DNA from: Gammaproteobacteria bacterium
GTDB taxonomy: Bacteria; Pseudomonadota; Gammaproteobacteria; Pseudomonadales; Porticoccaceae
Direction of reading: 5' to 3'
DNA: 64,000 nt
NCBI GenBank assembly: GCA_018069465.1
Contig: JAGPUW010000025.1
Span: 558,001-622,000 of the forward strand
Shown: positions 44,627 to 53,601 of the stretch, in pieces
Position numbering within the stretch: the first letter of the stretch is position 1
Layout of the letters: each line of letters opens with the position of its first letter
Translations under genes and position numbers: made by a program
The notes under the pieces: model-generated
The model's database searches: none
What the model was told of the DNA's origin: nothing
The model's input: the letters and a program-made list of their open reading frames with translations, nothing else

Positions 44627-44697
44627 GATTCTGGGTATTGCCATAAAGGTGCCCGACCTATGGTCTTTCTCTATGACCTATCTCGACATCCCGTCTG

Positions 44698-45123
44698 CTA
44701 ACACCCAGCTATCTCTATTTTCCCCAGCAGAGCCTTGCGCATACTCTCCAGCCTTTGCTCCAGCAGGGAAGCCTCGTATTCGCCCGCTGGTGCCGCTCCC
44801 CAAATCGGCCCCGGCCAGCTGATATCAGTTTCGAAGCGGGCCACATGGTGGATATGCAGCTGGGCGACGATATTACCCAGCATGGCGATATTGAGCTTGT
44901 CCGGTACAAACACGGTCTCTAAAGCCCCTGCTACCAGAGCCGATTCCGCCAGTAGCAACTGCTGTTCAGTCGCTGACAAGTGATGGATTTCCCTTGCGCC
45001 CTCGCGCTGGGGCACCAGAATAAACCAGGGGTAGTTGCCATCTCGGTGCAGCAGTAACAGGCATAGCTCGAAGCGCCCCACCACCACGGTATCTTTCTGC
45101 AAACGTTGATCGAGTTTAAACAT
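44698..45123 (-). CDS. HIT-family protein
   Basis: This is a 141-residue protein starting at ATG 45123, with AAAGGAGG directly upstream; the frame extends further but without support. It has the small HIT fold (MFKLDQRLQKDTVVVGRFEL, NYPWFILVPQ). The histidine motif QLHIHHVARFETD is followed by WPGPIWG. This subgroup keeps only H-x-H of the full H-x-H-x-H triad; the third position is shifted to the residue next to it (HIHH). HIT proteins are nucleotide hydrolases or transferases. The substrate is unknown. It is divergent from proS. Confidence 0.85.
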   Translation of the reverse strand: MFKLDQRLQKDTVVVGRFELCLLLLHRDGNYPWFILVPQREGAREIHHLSATEQQLLLAESALVAGALETVFVPDKLNIAMLGNIVAQLHIHHVARFETDISWPGPIWGAAPAGEYEASLLEQRLESMRKALLGKIEIAGC

Positions 45124-45226
45124 CGCTACCTCCTTTCCTCTTCCCGTGCTGTACCCAGCGTCGATGGCACCGTAAAATAGCCGCCCAAATACATCAACCA
45201 CTATCTCTTTACGCGGAAAAATTCTT

Positions 45227-46945
45227 ATGCGCGCCAGCCGTTTTCTTATTGCCACCCAAAAAGAAACCCCAGCCGATGCCGAGGTTATCAGCCACCAGCT
45301 AATGCTTCGCGCCGGATTAATCCGCAAGCTCGCCTCCGGTCTCTACACCTGGTTACCGCTGGGTCTACGCGTGTTGCGCAAGGTTGAAAATATTGTGCGC
45401 GAAGAAATGGACCGCGCCGAGGGGCAGGAAGTATTAATGCCCGTGGTACAGCCGGCAGAGCTGTGGAAGGAATCCGGACGCTGGCAGGAATACGGCGGCG
45501 AGCTACTGCGTATTGCCGACCGCCACGGCAGAGACTTCTGCCTCGGCCCCACCCACGAAGAGATCATCACCGATTTAATGCGCGGCGAAATTCGCAGCTA
45601 CAAACAACTGCCCGCCACCTTCTATCAGATTCAAACCAAGTTTCGCGATGAAACCCGCCCTCGCTTCGGGGTCATGCGCGCCCGTGAGTTTATTATGAAA
45701 GATGCCTATTCTTTCCACGCGACAAGCGAGAGCCTGCAACAAACCTACGAAATGATGCACAGCGCTTACAGCAAAATATTCCAGCGTCTGGGCCTCGACT
45801 TCCGCCCCGTGCTCGCCGACACCGGCAGCATTGGCGGCAGTGTTTCCCACGAGTTTCACGTGCTGGCAGACTCCGGTGAAGACGACATCGCCTTTTCCAC
45901 CACCAGTGACTACGCCGCCAATGTCGAAATGGCCGAGGCCATCGCCCCCGGCGGCGATCGCGCCGAAGCCACACAAGAGATGGCAGAAGTCGCCACCCCC
46001 GGCCAGCACAGCATCGACGAAATTTGCCGCTTTCTCGCTTGCGAGGCCAGCGGCACGCTAAAAACATTGATCGTTAATGGCGAGGAAGAAGGCAGCCTGA
46101 TCGCATTGGTGCTGCGCGGCGACCACGCGCTGAACGACATTAAGGCTGAAAAACTCGCCGGCGTTGCCAATCCACTCACCTTTGCCAGCGAGCAAGCCGT
46201 ACTCGCCGCCACCAGCTGCAATGTTGGCTCTCTCGGCCCCGTTGGCCTGAGCATTCCGCTAATTATTGATCACAGTGCCGCCCACCTCAGCGACTTTGTC
46301 TGCGGCGCCAATAAAGACGGCGTACATTTAACCGGCGTTAACTGGCAGCGCGACTGCAGCGCAGATCGCGTTGAAGATATTCGCAATGTCGTTGCCGGCG
46401 ACCCCAGCCCCGACGGCGAGGGCCATCTGGAAATTAAACGCGGCATAGAAGTCGGCCATATTTTCCAGCTCGGCACCAAGTACAGCGACGCCATGAACGC
46501 GAAAATTCTCGACGAAAACGGCAAAGAGCAAGCCATGCTCATGGGCTGTTACGGCATCGGTGTCAGCCGCATCGTCGCCTCGGCCATTGAACAAAACCAC
46601 GACGACAAAGGCATTATCTGGCCCCAGTCTCTGGCGCCCTTCCAGCTCGCCATCATTCCCATCAACCCCCACAAATCCGAGGCGGTGCGCGAGGCCAGCG
46701 AAACCCTCTACGCAAAACTTCGAGACGCCGGTCACGAAGTACTATTGATGGACGAAAACAAGGCCAGACTCGGTGTTATGCTCGCCGATGTTGAACTCAT
46801 GGGCATTCCCCACCGCCTGGTTATCGGTGATCGAGGTCTGAAAAATGATGCTGTCGAATACAAATATCGCCGCGACGGGGATAGCTCAGATATCAAACTG
46901 TCTGAACTTGACGCCTTTTTGGCTAGCGCCCTTGCCGGCGCTTAA
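45227..46945 (+). CDS. proS: Prolyl-tRNA synthetase
   Basis: This is a 572-residue bacterial-type enzyme. Motif 1 and 2 regions ([40 protein letters not shown]) and motif 3 ([20 protein letters not shown]) are present. Between them an editing (INS) domain at about 225-395 removes mischarged alanine. The C-terminal anticodon domain runs from [20 protein letters not shown] to the end. It starts [15 protein letters not shown] with AGGAA-like spacing upstream. The slt gene follows after 64 bases. Confidence 0.97.
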   Translation: MRASRFLIATQKETPADAEVISHQLMLRAGLIRKLASGLYTWLPLGLRVLRKVENIVREEMDRAEGQEVLMPVVQPAELWKESGRWQEYGGELLRIADRHGRDFCLGPTHEEIITDLMRGEIRSYKQLPATFYQIQTKFRDETRPRFGVMRAREFIMKDAYSFHATSESLQQTYEMMHSAYSKIFQRLGLDFRPVLADTGSIGGSVSHEFHVLADSGEDDIAFSTTSDYAANVEMAEAIAPGGDRAEATQEMAEVATPGQHSIDEICRFLACEASGTLKTLIVNGEEEGSLIALVLRGDHALNDIKAEKLAGVANPLTFASEQAVLAATSCNVGSLGPVGLSIPLIIDHSAAHLSDFVCGANKDGVHLTGVNWQRDCSADRVEDIRNVVAGDPSPDGEGHLEIKRGIEVGHIFQLGTKYSDAMNAKILDENGKEQAMLMGCYGIGVSRIVASAIEQNHDDKGIIWPQSLAPFQLAIIPINPHKSEAVREASETLYAKLRDAGHEVLLMDENKARLGVMLADVELMGIPHRLVIGDRGLKNDAVEYKYRRDGDSSDIKLSELDAFLASALAGA

Positions 46946-47009
46946 GCAGCCTGCGCGCTTTATAACGCAGGCCCACCCCTGCCCAGAACACGGTTTAGAA
47001 CGCTAGAGA

Positions 47010-47600
47010 ATGCCGTCCTTGAAACGCAGCAAGCCATCGCACTACCTCAGCCTCTTAGCATTACTGCTAACAACGCTGCTGGTAGCGCCGTCGGCATTGA
47101 GCGCCCAGACCAGTGATCCGGAGTTATTGCGGATATTGCGCGACACGGCAAGTCAGGCTGACAGCTTCGATGATCGCTACGATGCGGAGGTCTGGCTGCT
47201 GACTAAATCCAACAGCATGGCGCGTTTTTTACCCGACAAAAACCGCCGTTTTGAATTCCTGCGCAAAGTACACCGCGCCGCCACTCGCGCCGGCCTGCAA
47301 CCCGAAATCGTTCTCGCGCTAATAGAGGTCGAAAGTCATTTCGATACCTATGCCGTCTCCAGCGCCGGTGCTCAGGGCTTAATGCAAGTCATGCCTTTCT
47401 GGAAAAAAGAAATCGGCAGACCCGATGATAACCTCACCAATACCGACACCAACCTGCGCTACGGCTGTACTATTCTCAAGCACTATTTAAACCGCGAAAA
47501 GGGCCGACTGGCCGACGCCCTGGCCCGCTACAACGGCAGCTATGGCCAGTACTGGTATTCCGAACGGGTACTTTTAGCGTGGGAAAAACGCTGGCGCTAA
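47010..47600 (+). CDS. Lytic transglycosylase (SLT domain)
   Basis: This is a 196-residue protein. A signal peptide (LALLLTTLLVAPSALSA) is followed by a short helical region. The SLT domain runs from about 85 to 190, with catalytic glutamate in ALIEVESHFDTYAVSSAGAQ, the GLMQVMPFW motif, NLRYGCTILKHYL and ALARYNGSYGQYWYS. It cleaves the glycan strand of peptidoglycan with formation of 1,6-anhydro-muramic ends. It is a short family member without LysM or other binding modules, and it is likely co-transcribed with proS, as in related bacteria. Confidence 0.93.
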   Translation: MPSLKRSKPSHYLSLLALLLTTLLVAPSALSAQTSDPELLRILRDTASQADSFDDRYDAEVWLLTKSNSMARFLPDKNRRFEFLRKVHRAATRAGLQPEIVLALIEVESHFDTYAVSSAGAQGLMQVMPFWKKEIGRPDDNLTNTDTNLRYGCTILKHYLNREKGRLADALARYNGSYGQYWYSERVLLAWEKRWR

Positions 47601-47621
47601 ACGAGAGGCCAGCGCCTCAAT

Positions 47622-48680
47622 TTAAGTTCCGACAATCGCGGTAATGCCCCCACAACGACCAGCCTCCCCCGGATAAGCCGTCTGCCACACGGCAACAACA
47701 TCATCCACACTCAAACTCATATCGCCGTAGTACAGCCCCGCCTCGCCAATGGCTTTAGCATCGCTATCAAAGCCCCCTCTCACACCCCACATACCGCGAC
47801 TTGCATCGCTACTCTTGCCATAGCGCAAATCTGCCATCTGCGCGACAAAACCGTGTTCGGTGCGCCTTACCTGCTCCGCCACCATACCACTGGCAAACCA
47901 GTGAAAGACTTTGCCCGCCCGGGTATTGCGCAGTGCATCAATGGCCGGGTGCTCCAGTCTCGGCTGCACTTCCCAGGCAATGTCACAGGCCTGGTCTAGG
48001 GTGATAAAACCAACATAAATCTGCCGCTCATTGATCGCCACTACCCGCCGCAAAGGCATTTGAAAAAAGGTGGGAAAAGAATAAACCTGTGCATCAAACA
48101 CACCATCGCGGGCCAACTGTCGCTCGGCCAAAGCTATCGCCTGCTGGTTTAAGGTCCAGCCCCAGAGCAAATATTCACTCGACAATACCAGTGTTAATAG
48201 CGACACCAGCCAGCCAAAGCGCCGCGCATAACGCAGCAAAAAAATGCCGGTCAATAAAATAGCCGTGTACAGCGGCTCGATAATCGGCACCGCATGCCAG
48301 GCAAAGCGTGCATCAGAAAACGGTGCCAACAACTGCGTGCCGTAAGGTGTGCAAGCATCGAGCAGAGGGTGGGATAAAAGTGCCAACACAAATACCGCAA
48401 GCCAACTCCACAGGGGCCCAGGCTCCGCTTGCAATTGATCTCTGCGCCAAAACCACCACCCCGCCAAACTGCCAACAACCGGGCCGAAAAAGAGGGAATG
48501 GGTAATCCCCCGGTGCAACTGCAACTGCGCAATGTCATCGGCAAATAAACCAAAGGCGACATCAACATCGGGAAAAGCACCCGCTAGTGCACCCCAGCCC
48601 GCTGCACGCAGGCCGAGCTTACGCCCCGCTGCCGCATGGGCGACAACGCCACCTAATAAAGCCTGACTAAGCGGATCCAC
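47622..48680 (-). CDS. YdjM-type inner-membrane metal-dependent hydrolase-like protein (DUF457)
   Basis: This is a 352-residue protein from GTG 48680 (VDPLSQALLGGVVAHAA) with GGGAGA five bases upstream; the frame extends about 200 bases further but the extension is unlikely. Motifs are AGAFPDVDVAFG, HRGITHSLFFGPVVG and SHPLLDACTPYGTQLLAPF. Four or five membrane segments (to about residue 190) precede a soluble C-terminal half. Family members are called LexA-induced hydrolases, with the conserved His and Asp proposed to bind metal. No substrate is proven. It is convergent with slt, 21 bases away. Confidence 0.82.
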   Translation of the reverse strand: MDPLSQALLGGVVAHAAAGRKLGLRAAGWGALAGAFPDVDVAFGLFADDIAQLQLHRGITHSLFFGPVVGSLAGWWFWRRDQLQAEPGPLWSWLAVFVLALLSHPLLDACTPYGTQLLAPFSDARFAWHAVPIIEPLYTAILLTGIFLLRYARRFGWLVSLLTLVLSSEYLLWGWTLNQQAIALAERQLARDGVFDAQVYSFPTFFQMPLRRVVAINERQIYVGFITLDQACDIAWEVQPRLEHPAIDALRNTRAGKVFHWFASGMVAEQVRRTEHGFVAQMADLRYGKSSDASRGMWGVRGGFDSDAKAIGEAGLYYGDMSLSVDDVVAVWQTAYPGEAGRCGGITAIVGT

Positions 48681-48876
48681 AGTTTCTCCCTTTTTATTGG
48701 GCTGATAATAATTCATCGACAAGTCTGCTGGCCACATTAAAACCTCGTGCCTGGGTAAAAGACTTATAGTGATGCAAAACAGGCTTTCCCATTTAAAACC
48801 ACCAGCTACAATAGATAGACAGTAGCTCTGCATAAAAAGAGTCAATATAAAAAAAGGACAACAGGGAGTAGACAAA

Positions 48877-50520
48877 ATGCCAAGCACAAATGCCCCGACA
48901 AACCATGCGGCAAACCCAAATAGCTCAGTAGTGGATGCCGTTATCGTTGGCGCCGGTTTCGCCGGTCTCTATATGCTCCACCGCCTACGCGAGCAGGGCT
49001 TAAAGGCAATAATTATTGAAGCCGGTAGCGGCCCCGGCGGTACCTGGTTCTGGAATCGCTACCCCGGGGCCCGCGTTGATATTGAGAGCATGCAGTACTC
49101 CTATCAGTTCTCTGCAGAGTTGCAGCAGGAGTGGCAATGGTCAGAGCGCTACGCCCCTCAAGCCGAACTCCTGAAATACATCAATCACGTGGTCGAGCGC
49201 TTCGAGCTGGCCCGCGACATTCAATTCAACACCCGTGTGCAGTCGGCACTCTTTGATCAGGACAATAAAAGCTGGCGTGTCACTACCGATCGGGGTCAAA
49301 AAATGGAGGCCCGTTTTTGCATCATGGCCACCGGCTGTCTATCCGCTGCCAACAGGCCCGATATAGCCGGTGCCGACGACTTCGCTGGCCCCACTTACCA
49401 CACTGGCGAGTGGCCTCATGAGGCAGTCGATTTCAGCGGCAAGCGGGTTGGTATTATCGGCACCGGCTCGTCGGCCATTCAAGCGATTCCCATCATCGCC
49501 GCAGAGGCAGCGCATTTAGCGGTATTTCAACGCACGCCCAACTTTTCAGTGCCCGCTCACAACAAGCCTCTTAAGCCGGACTACGTTGCAGCCGTAAAGA
49601 AAAATTACGACAGTGTGCGCGAACAGGGTAAGCAAGAATTCTGCGCCTTCGATACCCAGGCCAACGATAAAGCGGGGACGGAAATGAGCCCAGAGCAAAT
49701 CAAAGTCGAGCTTAATAAACGTTGGGCGTTGGGAGGCCTCAATTTTTACGGCGGTTTTAGTGACTTCTTAACGGACAAGGGCACCAATGATTTAATTGCC
49801 GATTTTGTCCGTGAAAAAATTGCCGAAAAAGTGACCGACCCAAAAATCGCTGCACTGCTCGCGCCAAAAACTGTTTTTGCCTGCAAGCGCCTGTGTGCTG
49901 ACACCGGTTATTTTGAAACCTACAATCGCAATAATGTCACGCTAGTAGACATCGCCAGCACGCCCATCGAGACCATTACCCCCGATGGCTTGCGCATGGG
50001 CAAAGATGATGAAGAGCAGAACCACAGCTTCGACATTCTTGTTTTTGCCACCGGCTTCGACGCCATGACCGGCTCACTGAATAAAATTGATATTCGCGGT
50101 ATTGATGGCCACAGCCTTAAAGAAAAATGGGCGGCAGGCCCACGCACCTATCTCGGCTTGTGCTCTGCTGGCTTCCCCAACCTATTTACCATTAGCGGCC
50201 CCGGCAGCCCCTCGGTGTTTACCAATATGGTGACATCCATCGAGCAACACGTTGAATACATCAGTGACATCATTACCTACATCGACAAGAACCACCTCGC
50301 CACTATCGACGCCAGCGAAGCCGCTGAAGACCAGTGGGTGGCCCACGTCAATGAAGTAGCGAGCGCCACGCTGGTTAACGCCTGCAGCTCCTGGTACCTC
50401 GGCGCCAATGTACCCGGCAAAGAAAGAGTATTTATGCCCTATGTTGGCGGCTTTCCTGTCTATGTTGAAAAATGCGACGACGTGGCGGCGAATAACTACC
50501 AGGGTTTTGTTTTTGCCTAA
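48877..50520 (+). CDS. Flavin-containing Baeyer-Villiger-type monooxygenase
   Basis: This is a 547-residue protein. The FAD-binding GAGFAGLYMLHRLREQG opens near residue 25, followed by GPGGTWFWNRYPGARVDIES. The second Rossmann motif GIIGTGSSAIQ lies near 190. The Baeyer-Villiger fingerprint F-x-G-x3-H-x3-W-P is present as FAGPTYHTGEWP. It would use NADPH and oxygen to convert a cyclic or linear ketone to an ester or lactone. AGGGAG precedes the ATG. It is divergent from the YdjM gene, 196 bases away, with no partner esterase or dehydrogenase beside it, so the substrate is open. The following 253 bases hold a perfect palindrome GCGATATATCGC (50543-50554). Confidence 0.9.
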   Translation: MPSTNAPTNHAANPNSSVVDAVIVGAGFAGLYMLHRLREQGLKAIIIEAGSGPGGTWFWNRYPGARVDIESMQYSYQFSAELQQEWQWSERYAPQAELLKYINHVVERFELARDIQFNTRVQSALFDQDNKSWRVTTDRGQKMEARFCIMATGCLSAANRPDIAGADDFAGPTYHTGEWPHEAVDFSGKRVGIIGTGSSAIQAIPIIAAEAAHLAVFQRTPNFSVPAHNKPLKPDYVAAVKKNYDSVREQGKQEFCAFDTQANDKAGTEMSPEQIKVELNKRWALGGLNFYGGFSDFLTDKGTNDLIADFVREKIAEKVTDPKIAALLAPKTVFACKRLCADTGYFETYNRNNVTLVDIASTPIETITPDGLRMGKDDEEQNHSFDILVFATGFDAMTGSLNKIDIRGIDGHSLKEKWAAGPRTYLGLCSAGFPNLFTISGPGSPSVFTNMVTSIEQHVEYISDIITYIDKNHLATIDASEAAEDQWVAHVNEVASATLVNACSSWYLGANVPGKERVFMPYVGGFPVYVEKCDDVAANNYQGFVFA

Positions 50521-50773
50521 GGATCCTCTGATTAAGTCTGGAGCGATATATCGCATTGCACAGATCAGTCAATCGATAACACTTTGAGAAAAGTAGAACT
50601 GCAACTAGCGATATTTTCAGCCTCTACTTCCGACTCAATTAAAGAATTGAACGGCAAAAAATACTTGAGCAGATTAATAAGAAAATGTGGCAAAAAAATT
50701 GAGGAGCACATTGAGTAATATCAGGCACCACCATCCTTCGGGCCGCACATCGCTTTACAGTTAAGGAGCACCC

Positions 50774-51322
50774 TTGAAGAAAGCGCTAAACGTAGCTGCG
50801 GCTATTTCAGGAATAGCCATTATCGTTATCGCCTATGGCTACTGGCATTCAATAAGCCATGGTTCAGCCTACATTGACCTGACATTTGAAACACCTGACA
50901 CTATTAAAAAAGACCTATTATCAAAAGCCAGAGTGTTATTTCTGGACGCCGAGGGTAATATTTTAGCTGCGGGTGAAAGAGACAAAGAATATAACTTTGT
51001 TCATTTAATTCACCCCAGCGCTGGTGATTGCCACGCTGTTGAAAACCGGGCGGCCTCTTCAGGAAAAGCGAAAAAACAATGGCGTGACTGTTTTGCAAAA
51101 CAGTCACTGTGGATTCCGACATGGATTAATAATGTTCGCCAGGTGCTGATAAAACATCCTTACTGCACATCAAAACCACTGCCCATTATTATTTCAGCCC
51201 ACAATAATGGGTGGCTCTTGTGGTGGGTTCCCCATCCACATATCGGTGGCAAGCCCTATTCATATTTCAGGTCAAGCATCCTTATTAAAGACAATGACTG
51301 TATTGGCAAGCCACTACAATAA
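50774..51322 (+). CDS. Hypothetical membrane-anchored protein
   Basis: This is a 182-residue protein starting at TTG 50774, with AAGGAG eight bases upstream. A signal anchor at residues 5-25 (VAAAISGIAIIVIAYGYW) leaves the rest in the periplasm. The body contains four cysteines (GDCHAV, WRDCFAK, HPYCTS, DNDCIG), so two disulfides are possible. No known domain is recognised. It stands alone before the TPR gene, 187 bases away; whether it belongs to the following system cannot be told. Confidence 0.55.
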   Translation: MKKALNVAAAISGIAIIVIAYGYWHSISHGSAYIDLTFETPDTIKKDLLSKARVLFLDAEGNILAAGERDKEYNFVHLIHPSAGDCHAVENRAASSGKAKKQWRDCFAKQSLWIPTWINNVRQVLIKHPYCTSKPLPIIISAHNNGWLLWWVPHPHIGGKPYSYFRSSILIKDNDCIGKPLQ

Positions 51323-51509
51323 GCCTAAGACTCGGCATAATTTTTCTTTATTGTGAGCCTTGACTAGAAAGCGACGCCGGACTCTGGCTACAAAGGCACA
51401 ACGCCCTTCCCACGGGAACATTTTGGAGTAAGATAACTCAAAGGCTGGACATCGAACAAAAGATCCTTCGCAGCCATAATAAAGCCCGCCAGAGGTTTAG
51501 ACAGATGCC

Positions 51510-52829
51510 ATGATGGACATCAAGCTGACAAGCAAGGATGCAATGCTAACGGGGCTGCCACTCAAGCCCTGGCGATTTGCCGAAGGGCTAATATTCGTCT
51601 TATTAGTCCTCGGGTTCGGCATCCAGGCTGCCGCTGATACGACACGGCCTGCTGCCGGTGCTCGCCATCACTCACCTGCTCGGCACACGGGTGTTACGCC
51701 AGCCGCACTCGCACCCTACTACGCCACCCTACAAGGCTACGAAGCGGAAGGCCCTTATCACCAGAATGCCTCCGAGGTGCTACACGGCCTCGGTCTCGAG
51801 TTACAAAAACACGGACAACACACCAAGGCCTTAAAAGCACTGCGCCGGGCGATGCACATCAACCGAGTCAACAGCGGCCTCAACAGTCTGTCACAGGCAC
51901 CGATGCTGCGCAGTATCATTAACAGCCAGAAAAACTTGCTGCGCTTTGAACCCGTGACCAGCAGTTACAACCAGCTTTTGCGCATGCACACAGCCACCTA
52001 TGGCAAACACGACCCCCGCATTGCCCCCCTGTTAAATGAACTCGCGCTATGGCATCTCGACGCTTATCGCTTCGACGAAAAGAGCAACCGAATTGACCAC
52101 CTGACGTCTGCCTACAGTTTGGTTACCTCGGCCCTGGAATTGAGTGAAACCCGATCGAGCCCCGAGCCTCGCGAACAGATTGGGCTACTGCGCAGTGCGG
52201 CTCTGATCAACTTCCACCTCTCCCGCCACGAGGGTGACGAGTGGTCTGCATCCACTAACTCTCACTACAGTCTCAGTGCCGATGGTTTTGCCACGGCCAA
52301 CCCACAGCGCACCGGGATACTGTCCGGCGCCAGTTTTCGCCGTGGCCGGGTTTGTCACGAGCGCATTATGGCGCTCACCGCAGCCATCCCAGAAGTGTCT
52401 CTGGAAGAAAAACTCCAGGCTCAAGCAGAACTGGCCGACTGGTATTTAGTGTTCAATCACCGAGCAGAAGCCATGGCTCATTATCAACAGGTACTGGCAC
52501 AAATTGTCGCCTCAGATCAGCCCACCGAGCTACACGCCAAACTCTTTTCCACGCCTCGCCTGCTGCCTGCGATGCGCATGGAGAACCACCACAGCACCGG
52601 CAGTACGCTGTTTATGACGGCCGATGTGGACATTTCCGAAAAAGGCTGGGGTAGTCAGATTGAAAATATCGGCGATACACTGTTCCCAGGGCAACGCCCG
52701 CCAAGTAATAATAGCCTGCACTACATGATGGTAGACACCATAAAAGGCTCGCGCTTTCGGCCGCAGTTTGTCGATAATAAGGCTGCCGAAGTCAGCAATG
52801 TCGCGGTAAAAATACCCTTATTACACTAG
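51510..52829 (+). CDS. TPR-type exported protein with TonB-C-like end
   Basis: This is a 439-residue protein. A single hydrophobic segment at residues 22-45 (GLIFVLLVLGFGIQAAA) acts as signal or anchor. Residues 75-340 are helical with TPR-like pairs (EVLHGLGLELQKHGQHTKAL, ADWYLVFNHRAEAMAHYQQV). The last 75 residues run FMTADVDISEKGWGSQIENI to IKGSRFRPQFVDNKAAEVSN, which resembles a TonB C-terminal domain (strand, helix, RF-P pattern). It lies 19 bases before the acidic lipoprotein and appears to begin the large envelope operon. Two adjacent ATG codons at 51510 and 51513 could both be used. The function is unknown. Confidence 0.6.
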   Translation: MMDIKLTSKDAMLTGLPLKPWRFAEGLIFVLLVLGFGIQAAADTTRPAAGARHHSPARHTGVTPAALAPYYATLQGYEAEGPYHQNASEVLHGLGLELQKHGQHTKALKALRRAMHINRVNSGLNSLSQAPMLRSIINSQKNLLRFEPVTSSYNQLLRMHTATYGKHDPRIAPLLNELALWHLDAYRFDEKSNRIDHLTSAYSLVTSALELSETRSSPEPREQIGLLRSAALINFHLSRHEGDEWSASTNSHYSLSADGFATANPQRTGILSGASFRRGRVCHERIMALTAAIPEVSLEEKLQAQAELADWYLVFNHRAEAMAHYQQVLAQIVASDQPTELHAKLFSTPRLLPAMRMENHHSTGSTLFMTADVDISEKGWGSQIENIGDTLFPGQRPPSNNSLHYMMVDTIKGSRFRPQFVDNKAAEVSNVAVKIPLLH

Positions 52830-52848
52830 CCACAAATTAAGGAAAGCA

Positions 52849-53601
52849 ATGTTTAAACGTAGCACTTTTATTGCGCCCGTCAGCGCCCGAGTTGTAAGCC
52901 GTTACTTTAGCGCGACGCTTTTACCCTGCCTTTTACTGCTTCTTTCACTCAGTGCTTGTAAAACTGCCAGCACCCCCACGCAAACCCAAATGCCAGCCCA
53001 GCCTCAAAGCCAGGCGACTGAGCCAGGTGCACAACAAAGCACAAGCCAAAGTACTAGCCCGGCCCGCAGCGATGCAGAAATTATTGGCGACTTTGACGCT
53101 GAGCTCGATGACTCAATCGCTGTTTTCGACGGCATGATTCTCGAAGAGCGCGCTAAAGCCGAGGCCATTGAAGCCAGTCTCGGTGGTGGCAGTGAAGGCG
53201 GCGAACAAGGAAGCGGCGATGGTGGCGATGGTGGTGAAGGCTCCCTGTTTGAAGATGGCGACATTTACGAGGGTCTGCCCGGCTATGGCGAATTCCCAGA
53301 GGGCGAGGGCGAAGCAGAAGGCGACACACAACAGGCCAGCAATGAAGGGGCCGATGCTACTGGCGACGCAGGTGATGGTAGTACCGGTGATGGTAGTACC
53401 GATGAAGCTGCCGCCGCAGGTAGCACCGCTAGCCCCGACGGGCTTGAGACAACACGGCGTGGTGGTATACCCGAAGATATTGAGGGCGGCAGTGACGACG
53501 ATATCGTCGCCCGACAAATTCGCGAAGCGGCGCTGCAAGAGAAAGACCCCGTATTGCGTGAAAAGCTTTGGAACGAGTATCGAAAATACAAAAATCAGTA
53601 G
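52849..53601 (+). CDS. Acidic low-complexity lipoprotein
   Basis: This is a 250-residue protein with AAGGAAAG upstream. The signal ends in a lipobox (LSAC, cysteine near residue 37). Residues 60-205 are dominated by Gly, Glu, Asp, Ser and Thr with GEGEAEGD and GDGSTGDGSTDE stretches, and are probably unfolded. A short ordered end (DDDIVARQIREAALQEKDPV, then EYRKYKNQ) is helical. No domain is known. It could be a flexible tether between outer membrane and a partner. Its end overlaps the next frame by 34 bases if that frame begins at TTG 53568. Confidence 0.65.
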   Translation: MFKRSTFIAPVSARVVSRYFSATLLPCLLLLLSLSACKTASTPTQTQMPAQPQSQATEPGAQQSTSQSTSPARSDAEIIGDFDAELDDSIAVFDGMILEERAKAEAIEASLGGGSEGGEQGSGDGGDGGEGSLFEDGDIYEGLPGYGEFPEGEGEAEGDTQQASNEGADATGDAGDGSTGDGSTDEAAAAGSTASPDGLETTRRGGIPEDIEGGSDDDIVARQIREAALQEKDPVLREKLWNEYRKYKNQ

